From CAYSEW01 sp964430245 (GTDB lineage: Bacteria > Bacteroidota > Bacteroidia > Flavobacteriales_D > Parvicellaceae): DNA of 64,000 nt. The position numbers and the translations under genes are program-made. The stretch covers positions 47,743-111,742 of the forward strand of contig CAYSEW010000007.1 of assembly GCA_964430245.1 (NCBI GenBank), written 5' to 3'. The notes under the pieces are model-generated. The model did no database searches and was not told the origin of the DNA. It worked only from the letters and a program-made list of their open reading frames with translations. Position 1 is the first letter of the stretch; each line of letters begins with the position of its first letter. Of this stretch, positions 16,401 through 24,459 are shown piece after piece.

Positions 16401-17234
16401 ATGAATAAGGTTCTGTCTATAATTACTTTGTACTTTGCATTTAATTTCACCTATGCTCAAACTCCAGAAATGGGTATTTTCATAGGGAATACTTATTATA
16501 TTGGAGATATTAACCCCTATCGTCATTTTAACCAGCAGGATTTTGTATTAGGAGGTATCTATAGAAATAATTTTAAAAATGAGAGGATCGCTTTACGAAT
16601 AAATTTCATGTATGGCAGGTTAAAGTCTTCTGATTTTGAATCTGGTTTGGAATTACAAGTTAGAAGGAATCTTAGTTTCAGGTCAACTATATTAGAAATA
16701 GGACCTATTATTGAAGTTAATTTCTTTCCCTATAAATTAGGTCAAACGGATACTGAATTGCCAAAATTTGGGACTCCTTACTTTTTTGGTGGTATTACTT
16801 ATATGAAAATGAACCCTAAAGCTGAGTTTGAAGGTGAGTGGGTAGAGCTTCAGCCATTAGGTACTGAAGGTCAGGGGACCTCTCAGAATAGTAGAAACCC
16901 TTATTCGTTAAGTCAAATTACCATTCCTTTTGGATTTGGATTTAAAGTAAATATAGCTGAGCAATTAGCTATTGCCTTAGAATATGGGATGAGAAAAACA
17001 TTTACTGATTATATAGATGATGTTAGTGGATTATATCCAAATCAAACCTTACTAGCTCAACAATCAGGAACTTTAGCAGCAGAATTAAGTGATAGAAGTG
17101 ATAATCCTGAAGGAGTTAATAACACAAACTATGGATTATCTAGAGGCAATCCTAATAATAAGGATTGGTACGCATTTACTGGTTTTGTATTAACCTATAG
17201 ACTTTATAAAACTACCAGTTGTCCTACATGGTAA
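16401..17234 (+). CDS. DUF6089-type outer-membrane beta-barrel protein
   Basis: 277 residues from the ATG at 16401, which gives a clean signal peptide (LSIITLYFAFNFTYAQ). An upstream TTG at 16320 would add 27 residues and spoil that signal. The mature part begins EMGIFIGNTYYIGDINPYRH, characteristic of the DUF6089 family next to uppS/bamA in Bacteroidota. It continues with alternating strands expected of a small barrel (GGIYRNNFKNERIALRINFM; FGFGFKVNIAEQLAIALEYG). It probably sits in the outer membrane; its biochemical role is unknown. Confidence 0.85.
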   Translation: MNKVLSIITLYFAFNFTYAQTPEMGIFIGNTYYIGDINPYRHFNQQDFVLGGIYRNNFKNERIALRINFMYGRLKSSDFESGLELQVRRNLSFRSTILEIGPIIEVNFFPYKLGQTDTELPKFGTPYFFGGITYMKMNPKAEFEGEWVELQPLGTEGQGTSQNSRNPYSLSQITIPFGFGFKVNIAEQLAIALEYGMRKTFTDYIDDVSGLYPNQTLLAQQSGTLAAELSDRSDNPEGVNNTNYGLSRGNPNNKDWYAFTGFVLTYRLYKTTSCPTW

Positions 17235-17286
17235 AATATATTTCTTTTTGTCAAGAATATTGTAGAAATTCGCACAGTTATTTTCA

Positions 17287-18042
17287 ATGAGTTTTAAAGA
17301 TCAAATAAAGAAAGATCATGTGCCTGAGCATATTGCCATTATAATGGATGGTAATGGTAGGTGGGCCCAACAAAAGGGAGAGCTAAGGATTTTTGGTCAT
17401 ACAAGTGGCGTAGAATCAGTTAGAGAAGCTTTAAGTGCTGCGGGTGAAATAGGGGTAAAATACTTAACCCTTTATGCTTTTAGCACTGAAAACTGGAGTA
17501 GACCAAAGGAGGAAGTGGATGCATTAATGGATTTATTGGTTAAATCTATTTCATCTGAAATTGAATCGCTTCATGAAAATGAAGTTAGATTGAAAACTAT
17601 TGGAGATATTTCTAATTTGCCAGTAAGTTGCCAAAATGCATTAGCAGATGCAATGGAAAGAACAAAGGATAATAAAAAAGTTACACTGATTTTAGCGTTG
17701 AGCTACAGTTCAAGATGGGAGATTACTAAAGCTATTAGTAAGATGGCAAAAGAAATTGAAGAAAATAATTTAAAGTCAGATGAAATAAATGAACAGTTAA
17801 TCAGTTCTTATTTATCAACTGCAGATTATCCTGATCCTGAATTGCTGATTAGAACCAGTGGAGAAAGTAGGATTAGTAATTTCTTAATGTGGCAAATGGC
17901 ATATACAGAATTATTTTTCACTGATACATTGTGGCCTGATTTTACAAAAGAAAGTTTTTTTGAAGCCATTGTAGATTATCAGGATAGAGAAAGAAGATTT
18001 GGAAAAACAACAGAGCAATTAGGAATAAATGAGGTTAGTTAA
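17287..18042 (+). CDS. uppS: Isoprenyl transferase (undecaprenyl diphosphate synthase)
   Basis: 251 residues. The catalytic motif AIIMDGNGRWAQ (Asp of the DGNGRWA box) is followed by the family motifs HTSGVESVREALSAAGE, LTLYAFSTENWSRP and the C-terminal LIRTSGESRISNFLMWQMAY. It adds isopentenyl units to farnesyl diphosphate to make the C55 carrier lipid for peptidoglycan and O-antigen. bamA starts 14 bases inside its 3' end, so expression is coupled. Confidence 0.97.
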   Translation: MSFKDQIKKDHVPEHIAIIMDGNGRWAQQKGELRIFGHTSGVESVREALSAAGEIGVKYLTLYAFSTENWSRPKEEVDALMDLLVKSISSEIESLHENEVRLKTIGDISNLPVSCQNALADAMERTKDNKKVTLILALSYSSRWEITKAISKMAKEIEENNLKSDEINEQLISSYLSTADYPDPELLIRTSGESRISNFLMWQMAYTELFFTDTLWPDFTKESFFEAIVDYQDRERRFGKTTEQLGINEVS

Positions 18043-20587
18043 ATTTATAGTTTTCATTGTTTTTATTAGTTTATTGAGTACTATAAATGCTCAATTTTCA
18101 TCTAAAGTTGATTATCAATCACCTAAACAATATACTATCGCTGGGATTGTGGTAGACGGTGTTAGAAATTTTGATCATAATTTGATCATTCAAAAATCTA
18201 AATTGGTTAGGGGTAAAACTCTCCAGATTCCAGGTGAGGAAATTTCAAATGCTATTCGGAATTTATGGAAAGAGAATCTTTTTTCTGATATAAAGATCTA
18301 TGCTGAAAAAATACAAGGGTCCGATGTTTTTCTTGTGATCAAATTAAAAGAAAGAGAAAGGCTTTCAAGATATAGTTTTAAAGGAATTTCAAAATCTGAA
18401 GGTGATAACCTTAGGGAAGACTTAGATCTATATAGTGGTAAAATTGTCACAGAAGATTTATTGTTTAAGGTAAAACAAACTTCAAGGAACTATTTTGTAG
18501 GTAAAGGATTTCTACATGCTAAAGTAATTATCAATACACAGGTAGATACGTTAGTAAATAATAGTGTGATGATGAAGATCAACATTACAAAAGGCAATCG
18601 TTACAAGATCAATCAGATCAATATTGAAGGAAATACTGCTCTTTCAGATACAAAGGTTAAAAGGCAGATGAAAGATACTAAAGAGAAGAAATGGTATAAG
18701 ATGTATTTAGGGTCTAAATTTCAGTATTCCTCATTTTCAAATGATAAAGATAAGATCATAGCAAAATACAATGAGATGGCATTTCGTGATGCTGAAATTG
18801 AATATGATACAGTTTATGATTTTGATGAAAAAACAGTAAATATAGATATCAAGATCAACGAAGGAAATAAATACTATGTTAGAAATGTTGAATGGAATGG
18901 TAATTTAAAATATACTACTGGGCAGTTAGATACTATTTTAGGAATTAAATCTGGTGATGAATATAATCAAGCTACTTTAGATGCAAGATTATATATGAAT
19001 CCAAATGGAAATGATGTTAGTTCATTATATATGGATGATGGTTATTTGTTTTTTCAGATAACTCCTATTGAGAAAAGAGTTGAAAATGACTCTGTAGATC
19101 TGGAGCTTAGAATCTATGAAGGCAAGCAGGCAAGAATTAAGAATATTACCATTACTGGGAATTCTAAAACTAGTGATCATGTCATCCTTAGGGATATGTA
19201 TACTCACCCTGGAGATCTTTTTTCAAGGGATGCAATAATTAGGACTCAAAGACAATTGGCTCAAAATGGGTATTTCGATCCAGAAACATTGGGGGTTAAC
19301 CCTAAACCTAATCCAAATGATGGAACTGTTGATATAGAATATGTAGTAGAAGAAAGACCAAGTGATCAAATAGAGCTTTCCGGAGGATGGGGAAATGGTA
19401 GTGTGGTTGGTACACTAGGTGTTTCGTTTAATAATTTTTCTGTTAGAAAGTTATTTAAAAAAGGATCTTGGTCCCCACTTCCAGCTGGTGATGGTCAAAG
19501 GTTAAGTGTTAGGGCTCAATCTAATGGGTATTTTTTCCAGAGCTATAATATGTCCTTTACAGAACCTTGGTTAGGAGGAAAAAAACCTAATGCTTTTAGT
19601 GTAACTGCTTATCATTCTTTACAGTCTTATGATAGAAAATTTTATACAGATTCTACAGATACAGATGGCAATAGAGTAGAAAACCCAAACAGGAGATTGA
19701 TTAAAATTACTGGACTTTCTGTAGCACTTGGTAAAAGGTTAAAATGGCCAGATGATTATTTTAATGTTAATTATGAGTTAGGGTATCAGTATTATGAGCT
19801 CAATAACTTTGGTAATGTATTTAGCTTTTCTGATGGGTATGTTAATAACCCCTATTTTAGGTGGAGCCTTTCCAGGATAAGTATAGATCAACCTTTATAT
19901 CCTAGAAGTGGTTCTTCAATATCACTTTCTGTAAAGTCAAGTATTTATCCTTATTCTAGAGTAAATGGATTTACTGATTATTCGGATATGGATGATCAGG
20001 TGAAGTATAAATTCCTACAATACAATAAAATTAAGTTTACGACTTCTTGGTTTACACCTTTGTCAAAAGATAAAAAGTTGGTATTTAATGCACGTATGGG
20101 ATTCGGGTTATTGAATGGTTGGAATAAGGAATTAGGAGCGCCTCCTTTTGAAAGGTTTTATTTGGGTGGAAGTGGATTATCAGGATTTAGTCTAGATGGT
20201 AGAGAGATTATAGCATTAAGAGGTTATGATGACCAAGCTATTTCAAGTACAACAGGTGATAGATTAATCAGTAAATATACTTTAGAATTAAGATATCCAT
20301 TAAGCTTAAACCCTTCAGCCACCATTTATATGCTGGCATTTACAGAAGCTGGAAACACTTGGAATGATTATAAAAGCTATAACCCCTTTAAAGTGAAAAG
20401 ATCAGCAGGACTTGGAGTTAGGATCTTTTTACCCATGTTTGGATTATTAGGATTAGATTATGGATTTGGATTTGATCCAGTAGATCCAGGGGCTGCGGGT
20501 GAGATCATTCACAATAGCGAGATCATGACAAAAGGATATCATGGTCAGTTTCATTTCACGATTGGTATGAATATTGGAGAACTATAA
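18029..20587 (+). CDS. bamA: Outer membrane protein assembly factor BamA
   Basis: 852 residues. Signal peptide about 1-22 (ends TINAQ). POTRA repeats span about 35-450 (YTIAGIVVDGVRNFDHNLII; RYKINQINIEGNTALSDTKV; RIKNITITGNSKTSDHVILR). The 16-stranded barrel starts near SGGWGNGSVVGTLGVSFNNF and ends in YHGQFHFTIGMNIGEL. The loop-6 signature appears as IALRGYDD (VRGF-like). It is the core of the BAM machinery that inserts barrel proteins into the outer membrane. Its ATG lies inside uppS. Confidence 0.97.
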   Translation: MRLVKFIVFIVFISLLSTINAQFSSKVDYQSPKQYTIAGIVVDGVRNFDHNLIIQKSKLVRGKTLQIPGEEISNAIRNLWKENLFSDIKIYAEKIQGSDVFLVIKLKERERLSRYSFKGISKSEGDNLREDLDLYSGKIVTEDLLFKVKQTSRNYFVGKGFLHAKVIINTQVDTLVNNSVMMKINITKGNRYKINQINIEGNTALSDTKVKRQMKDTKEKKWYKMYLGSKFQYSSFSNDKDKIIAKYNEMAFRDAEIEYDTVYDFDEKTVNIDIKINEGNKYYVRNVEWNGNLKYTTGQLDTILGIKSGDEYNQATLDARLYMNPNGNDVSSLYMDDGYLFFQITPIEKRVENDSVDLELRIYEGKQARIKNITITGNSKTSDHVILRDMYTHPGDLFSRDAIIRTQRQLAQNGYFDPETLGVNPKPNPNDGTVDIEYVVEERPSDQIELSGGWGNGSVVGTLGVSFNNFSVRKLFKKGSWSPLPAGDGQRLSVRAQSNGYFFQSYNMSFTEPWLGGKKPNAFSVTAYHSLQSYDRKFYTDSTDTDGNRVENPNRRLIKITGLSVALGKRLKWPDDYFNVNYELGYQYYELNNFGNVFSFSDGYVNNPYFRWSLSRISIDQPLYPRSGSSISLSVKSSIYPYSRVNGFTDYSDMDDQVKYKFLQYNKIKFTTSWFTPLSKDKKLVFNARMGFGLLNGWNKELGAPPFERFYLGGSGLSGFSLDGREIIALRGYDDQAISSTTGDRLISKYTLELRYPLSLNPSATIYMLAFTEAGNTWNDYKSYNPFKVKRSAGLGVRIFLPMFGLLGLDYGFGFDPVDPGAAGEIIHNSEIMTKGYHGQFHFTIGMNIGEL

Positions 20588-20617
20588 ATCAAAATACTTA
20601 TTTTCGCATCTCAAAAA

Positions 20618-21136
20618 ATGGCTTTTATGAAAAGAATACTTTTGTTTTTTGTATTTATAACTATGATGGTTCAGCTTCCTTTAGCTCAGAAGTTTGCATT
20701 TATTGATACGGATTATATACTTAATCAAATGCCTGAGTATAAAAAGGCTCAGAAAGATTTAGATGATCTTGCTGAAAAATGGCAAAAAGAGATAGAAGCA
20801 AAGTATAATGAGATCAAAAAAAAATACAAAGCTTTTCAGGAGGAAGAAATTCTATTACCTGAAGAAACTAAAAAGCAAAGAATGGATGAGATCCTTGAGC
20901 TAGAGAATATAGCGAAAGATCTACAGAAAAAAAGATTTGGAGTTAATGGTGATCTTTATAAAAAAAGAAAAGAGTTAATAGAACCAATACAAGATAAAAT
21001 CTATAAAGCTATTAAAGCATTATCAAAGGATAATAATTACAATTTTATTTTGGACAAAAGCAAGAATTCAAATATTCTCTATGCAGATCCAAAGTATGAT
21101 AAAAGTGATGCAGTATTAAGAAAAATAAATAACTAA
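20618..21136 (+). CDS. OmpH/Skp-family periplasmic chaperone (first copy)
   Basis: 172 residues. Signal peptide ends at LPLAQ; the mature part starts KFAFIDTDYILNQMPEYKKA, the OmpH signature, followed by a long charged coiled coil (about 45-125) and the C-terminal return (NYNFILDKSKNSNILYADP). It keeps unfolded outer-membrane proteins soluble for BamA, encoded just upstream. The first ATG (20618) is used here; a second at 20627 gives an equally good signal. A near-consensus TATTTTCG lies about 15 bases upstream of the start. Confidence 0.93.
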   Translation: MAFMKRILLFFVFITMMVQLPLAQKFAFIDTDYILNQMPEYKKAQKDLDDLAEKWQKEIEAKYNEIKKKYKAFQEEEILLPEETKKQRMDEILELENIAKDLQKKRFGVNGDLYKKRKELIEPIQDKIYKAIKALSKDNNYNFILDKSKNSNILYADPKYDKSDAVLRKINN

Positions 21137-21146
21137 TAAAACAAAC

Positions 21147-21641
21147 ATGAAAAGAATAATTACATTACTAGCAATTGCGTTGATTACATTAGGGGGTTAT
21201 AGTCAGAAATTAGGGCATCTTAATTCACAGGCTGTAATGCTTGATATGCCTGATTATGAATCGGCTAGAAAAGAGCTAGAGAGCTATAAATCTGAATTAT
21301 CTAAAGAATTAGAGATGTTTCAGAAATTGATTGTTGAGTTTGCTCAAGATTACGAAAAAATTAAAGGGGATATGACTCCAGAAGCTAGACAAAGAAAAGA
21401 AGCAGATCTAATGGAGCGTCAACAGAATTATGAGAAAAAGGCTTATGAAGCTGATTCCAAATTACAGCAAAAAGAACAGGAATTGATTCAACAGATAATG
21501 AAAAAAGTTTCTGATGCTGTTAAAGAAGTTTCTGAAAAAGAAGGTTATGACTACGTCTTTGATCTATCGGCTGTTTTATATGCAGGTGGTGAAAACATAG
21601 AAGGTCTAGTTAGGAAGAAACTAGGACTAGCTGCAGAATAA
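21147..21641 (+). CDS. OmpH/Skp-family periplasmic chaperone (second copy)
   Basis: 164 residues. Signal peptide about 1-19 (ITLLAIALITLGGYSQ), then the OmpH N-terminus KLGHLNSQAVMLDMPDYESA, a helical hairpin at about 40-125, and the C-terminal strand EGYDYVFDLSAVLYAGGEN. It lies 10 bases after the first copy. Tandem skp genes after bamA are common in Bacteroidota. A terminator follows. Confidence 0.93.
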   Translation: MKRIITLLAIALITLGGYSQKLGHLNSQAVMLDMPDYESARKELESYKSELSKELEMFQKLIVEFAQDYEKIKGDMTPEARQRKEADLMERQQNYEKKAYEADSKLQQKEQELIQQIMKKVSDAVKEVSEKEGYDYVFDLSAVLYAGGENIEGLVRKKLGLAAE

Positions 21642-21648
21642 ATTATAT

Positions 21649-21673
21649 AAGCCCTTAATTGGGCTTTTTTTTT
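21649..21673 (+). terminator. Rho-independent terminator after the bamA-ompH genes
   Basis: Stem AAGCCC / GGGCTT (21649-21654 and 21661-21666), loop TTAATT, followed by an unbroken T-run to 21673. It ends only 6 bases before the murI ATG, so it lies in what would be the murI leader. Confidence 0.88.
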
Positions 21674-21679
21674 ACAAAA

Positions 21680-22504
21680 ATGAATAATGGTCCTATAGGT
21701 ATTTTTGACTCAGGTTATGGAGGATTAACAGTTCTTAAAAGCATAAGAGAACAAAATCCATTATATGATTATATCTACTTGGGAGATAATGCCCGCTCTC
21801 CTTACGGTCCAAGATCTTTTGATGTGGTTTATAATTACACCTTACAGGGCGTAAAAAGATTATTTGATCTTGGGTGTCCTCTTGTGATCTTAGCATGTAA
21901 TACTGCTTCTGCTAAAGCATTAAGGACTATCCAGCAAAAAGATCTCCCAATTATATCACCAGATAATCGTGTTTTAGGAGTGATAAGACCAACAACTGAG
22001 GAGATTGGGTTGATTACCAGTACAAAAAATGTAGGAATATTAGGAACATTGGGAACTGTTCGTTCAAAAAGTTATGTAATTGAGATACAAAAGTTTTTCC
22101 CAGGGGTTAAAGTGATTCAACAAAGTTGTCCTATGTTGGTGCCATTAATTGAGAACAATGATTTTAATAACTCAGGAGGTGAATTTTTCATAAAAAAATA
22201 TGTTGATGAACTTTTAAAAAAAGGACCTGAAATTGATACTATTGTACTTGCATGTACACATTATCCAATAATTGAGGAAGCTATTAAAAAGTTCATACCT
22301 AAAAATATAACTCTTTTTTCTCAAGGTGATTTGGTGGCAAAAAAATTAAAGGATTATATCAATAGACATCCAGAAATCGATTCTAGATTGTCAAGAAAAG
22401 GTAGTTTGAAGATATTTACTACCGAAAATAAGGATGTGTTCAATGAAAATGCTGCTCATTTGTTTCCTGAAGAAATTAATTCAGTGAAAATCATACTTAA
22501 TTAG
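21680..22504 (+). CDS. murI: Glutamate racemase
   Basis: 274 residues from the ATG at 21680. The longer frame from TTG at 21659 would start inside the terminator stem and is rejected. Catalytic features: GIFDSGYGGLTV with D10, YLGDNARSPYG, the first catalytic cysteine C73 in LACNTASAKA, and the second, C192, in VLACTHYPI. It interconverts L- and D-glutamate to supply D-Glu for peptidoglycan. There is no Shine-Dalgarno sequence; the leader is ACAAAA. Read-through of the terminator or an internal promoter must supply its transcript. Confidence 0.95.
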   Translation: MNNGPIGIFDSGYGGLTVLKSIREQNPLYDYIYLGDNARSPYGPRSFDVVYNYTLQGVKRLFDLGCPLVILACNTASAKALRTIQQKDLPIISPDNRVLGVIRPTTEEIGLITSTKNVGILGTLGTVRSKSYVIEIQKFFPGVKVIQQSCPMLVPLIENNDFNNSGGEFFIKKYVDELLKKGPEIDTIVLACTHYPIIEEAIKKFIPKNITLFSQGDLVAKKLKDYINRHPEIDSRLSRKGSLKIFTTENKDVFNENAAHLFPEEINSVKIILN

Positions 22505-22511
22505 ATCCATT

Positions 22512-23015
22512 TTATTTATACCAATCCGAGTACATGATATACTTGTCAGCGATTGTTTTTAGTTGAACACCTTCTGGTAGGTCTTTAATCTTTTTAGCAG
22601 GAACTCCGGCATATAGCTCACCAGACTTAACATGAGTTCCCATTGTAACTACAGATCCAGCTCCAATTAATGCATTGCTTTCTATAATGCAATTATCAAG
22701 AACTATGGCTCCCATTCCTATTAATACATTGTCCTTTATAGTACAGCCGTGAACAATTGCATTATGCCCTATGGTAACATGATTGCCAATTATAGTAGGA
22801 CTTTCATTATAGGTTCCATGGATTACTGCACCATCCTGTATATTAACTTCATTGCCAATCCTTATGTGATTCACATCTCCTCTTAAGACACTTTGAAACC
22901 AAAAACTGCATTTGTCACCACAAATAACATCTCCTATAATTGTTGTGTTTTCTGAGAAATAGCATTGATCTCCAAATTTTGGCTTAATCCCATTTAATTC
23001 TTTTATAAGTGCCAT
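22512..23015 (-). CDS. Gamma-class carbonic anhydrase family protein
   Basis: 167 residues composed of left-handed beta-helix hexapeptide repeats (TIIGDVICGDKCSFWFQSVL, RIGNEVNIQDGAVIHG, IGNHVTIGHNAIVHGCTI). The metal-site histidines expected for this class are in AVIHG and in IGHNAIVHG. It resembles the YrdA/PaaY subgroup, which may be a carbonic anhydrase or, as PaaY, a thioesterase. Cytoplasmic trimer by family. It is convergent with murI (7-base gap) and divergent from the Nfu gene. Confidence 0.9.
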   Translation of the reverse strand: MALIKELNGIKPKFGDQCYFSENTTIIGDVICGDKCSFWFQSVLRGDVNHIRIGNEVNIQDGAVIHGTYNESPTIIGNHVTIGHNAIVHGCTIKDNVLIGMGAIVLDNCIIESNALIGAGSVVTMGTHVKSGELYAGVPAKKIKDLPEGVQLKTIADKYIMYSDWYK

Positions 23016-23056
23016 ATTGATTTTTAACTTTTTATTTTTGTATAAAAATAACTTAT

Positions 23057-23674
23057 ATGAGCAGACCTGTTACAGTTTATGCAGAAATGACGCCCAATCC
23101 AGCTACTATGAAATTTGTTGCTGATATAATATTGGTTAATGATGGTGAAAATGTAGAGTTTTTATCAAAAGCTGAAACCGTAGGACATTCTTCATTTGCA
23201 GAAGCTCTTTTTAATTTTCCATTTGTAAGTAGTGTATTTATGGCAAATAATTTTGTTACAGTAACTAAAACAAATGCAGTAGACTGGAATTTAATCATGC
23301 AATCATTAAGAGAATTTATTAAAGAATGGTTAAGTGAAAATGAAATTGTGATAGAAAAATTCCCTGAATCAAGAACAATAGAAGTGAGTGGAGAAAATGG
23401 TGCTGAATTGATTTCTGAAGAGCCAGAAATCAATACTGAGCTAGACAAGATTATTTTTGAATTATTGGAAGAGTATGTTAAACCAGCTGTTGAACAAGAT
23501 GGAGGTGCAATATTTTTCAAATCTTTCGATGAGCCATCTGGAAAAGTAACTGTGGTTTTAAAAGGAGCCTGTAGTGGATGTCCTTCTAGTACAGCAACAC
23601 TTAAAGGTGGAATAGAAACTTTATTAAAAAGTCATGTTCCTGAAGTGGAAGAGGTTGTAGCGCTTGAAGGTTAA
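23057..23674 (+). CDS. Nfu-type Fe-S cluster carrier protein
   Basis: 205 residues. N-terminal Nfu scaffold domain (about 5-95; EMTPNPATMKFVADIIL, ALFNFPFVSSVFMANNFVTV), then a C-terminal NifU-like domain (about 125-205) with the cluster-binding CxxC motif in KGACSGCPSSTATLKGG. It transfers Fe-S clusters to target proteins in the cytoplasm. Monocistronic by layout, with divergent and convergent neighbours. Its stop directly abuts the stop of the next, convergent gene. Confidence 0.93.
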   Translation: MSRPVTVYAEMTPNPATMKFVADIILVNDGENVEFLSKAETVGHSSFAEALFNFPFVSSVFMANNFVTVTKTNAVDWNLIMQSLREFIKEWLSENEIVIEKFPESRTIEVSGENGAELISEEPEINTELDKIIFELLEEYVKPAVEQDGGAIFFKSFDEPSGKVTVVLKGACSGCPSSTATLKGGIETLLKSHVPEVEEVVALEG

Positions 23675-24457
23675 TCAATGCTTAACCATCAATTTTAGCA
23701 TTTTGCTTTTTTCTTCATAATTGATATTGACCAAGTAGATTCCGTTTGAATAATCAGATAGATCAAGTGATAATTGATTAATTCCTTTGTTGATCGTAAA
23801 TTTCCTTGAATCAATTTCTATACCAGTCATACTATAAATTTTCACATCAGATGTAGTGTTAATTTTGGAATTAACAGATAATATTCCATTGTCATTTATT
23901 GGGTTTGGATGAATTACTGCTTCAAGCTCAGGAATTATTAATTGGAGATCAGAAGTAATCGTTTCTTTAAGAATTTCAAACTTAACTTGATAGATACCTC
24001 CTAAAGATGCTATATCCATATAGCTGGACCCCATAGGTAATCCTGATAAAAAGATGAGCTTTACATTGGTTTGAGGTAGAACGTTGTCATCACCTGAATC
24101 ACTAGTGCATGAGTTAGAGGTCTGGTCACTTTCAAATCCTTCTAGGTCAATATAAATGACATTGGCAGATGTATTGGATACTGATAAAAAATTGATGTCA
24201 GGAATATCAAACCAGTTTCCATATTCCATGTTATTGTTGTCATCATAAATAAAACAGGTGTCTTTAGTATTACCAATATCATCATATACCCATATTCTAA
24301 TTACTGGGTCTTGAGGGTCTAATGTGCATATTCCTGCAACATTACCATCACAATCATCGGCTTCTGCCATCATTTCAGTTATGGAGAAAGTATAATTTAC
24401 CTGACAGTTTATAGATAGGTTAATGAATAGGTATATCAATAAAGCGAATCGATGCAT
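23675..24457 (-). CDS. Secreted T9SS-sorted protein of unknown function
   Basis: 260 residues. Signal peptide about 1-18 (LLIYLFINLSINC), then an unrecognised beta-rich domain with acidic and cysteine-containing segments (AEADDCDGNVAGICTLDPQD, SNSCTSDSGDDNV). A T9SS type A sorting domain occupies about 185-260 (AVIHPNPINDNGILSVNSK, LDLSDYSNGIYLVNINY). Cell-surface or released. It starts 2 bases after paaZ on the same strand, but no functional link is obvious. No enzyme motif is seen. Confidence 0.82.
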   Translation of the reverse strand: MHRFALLIYLFINLSINCQVNYTFSITEMMAEADDCDGNVAGICTLDPQDPVIRIWVYDDIGNTKDTCFIYDDNNNMEYGNWFDIPDINFLSVSNTSANVIYIDLEGFESDQTSNSCTSDSGDDNVLPQTNVKLIFLSGLPMGSSYMDIASLGGIYQVKFEILKETITSDLQLIIPELEAVIHPNPINDNGILSVNSKINTTSDVKIYSMTGIEIDSRKFTINKGINQLSLDLSDYSNGIYLVNINYEEKSKMLKLMVKH

Positions 24458-24459
24458 TT

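Noticed and set aside
21659..21679. TTG start of murI giving MGFFFTK
   Set aside because: These codons are the terminator stem and T-run; MurI proteins begin near NGPIGIFDSG.
23033..23040. TATTTTTG as promoter for the Nfu gene
   Set aside because: The -7 box fits, but the nearest TTG is only 13 bases upstream, so I did not list it as a feature.
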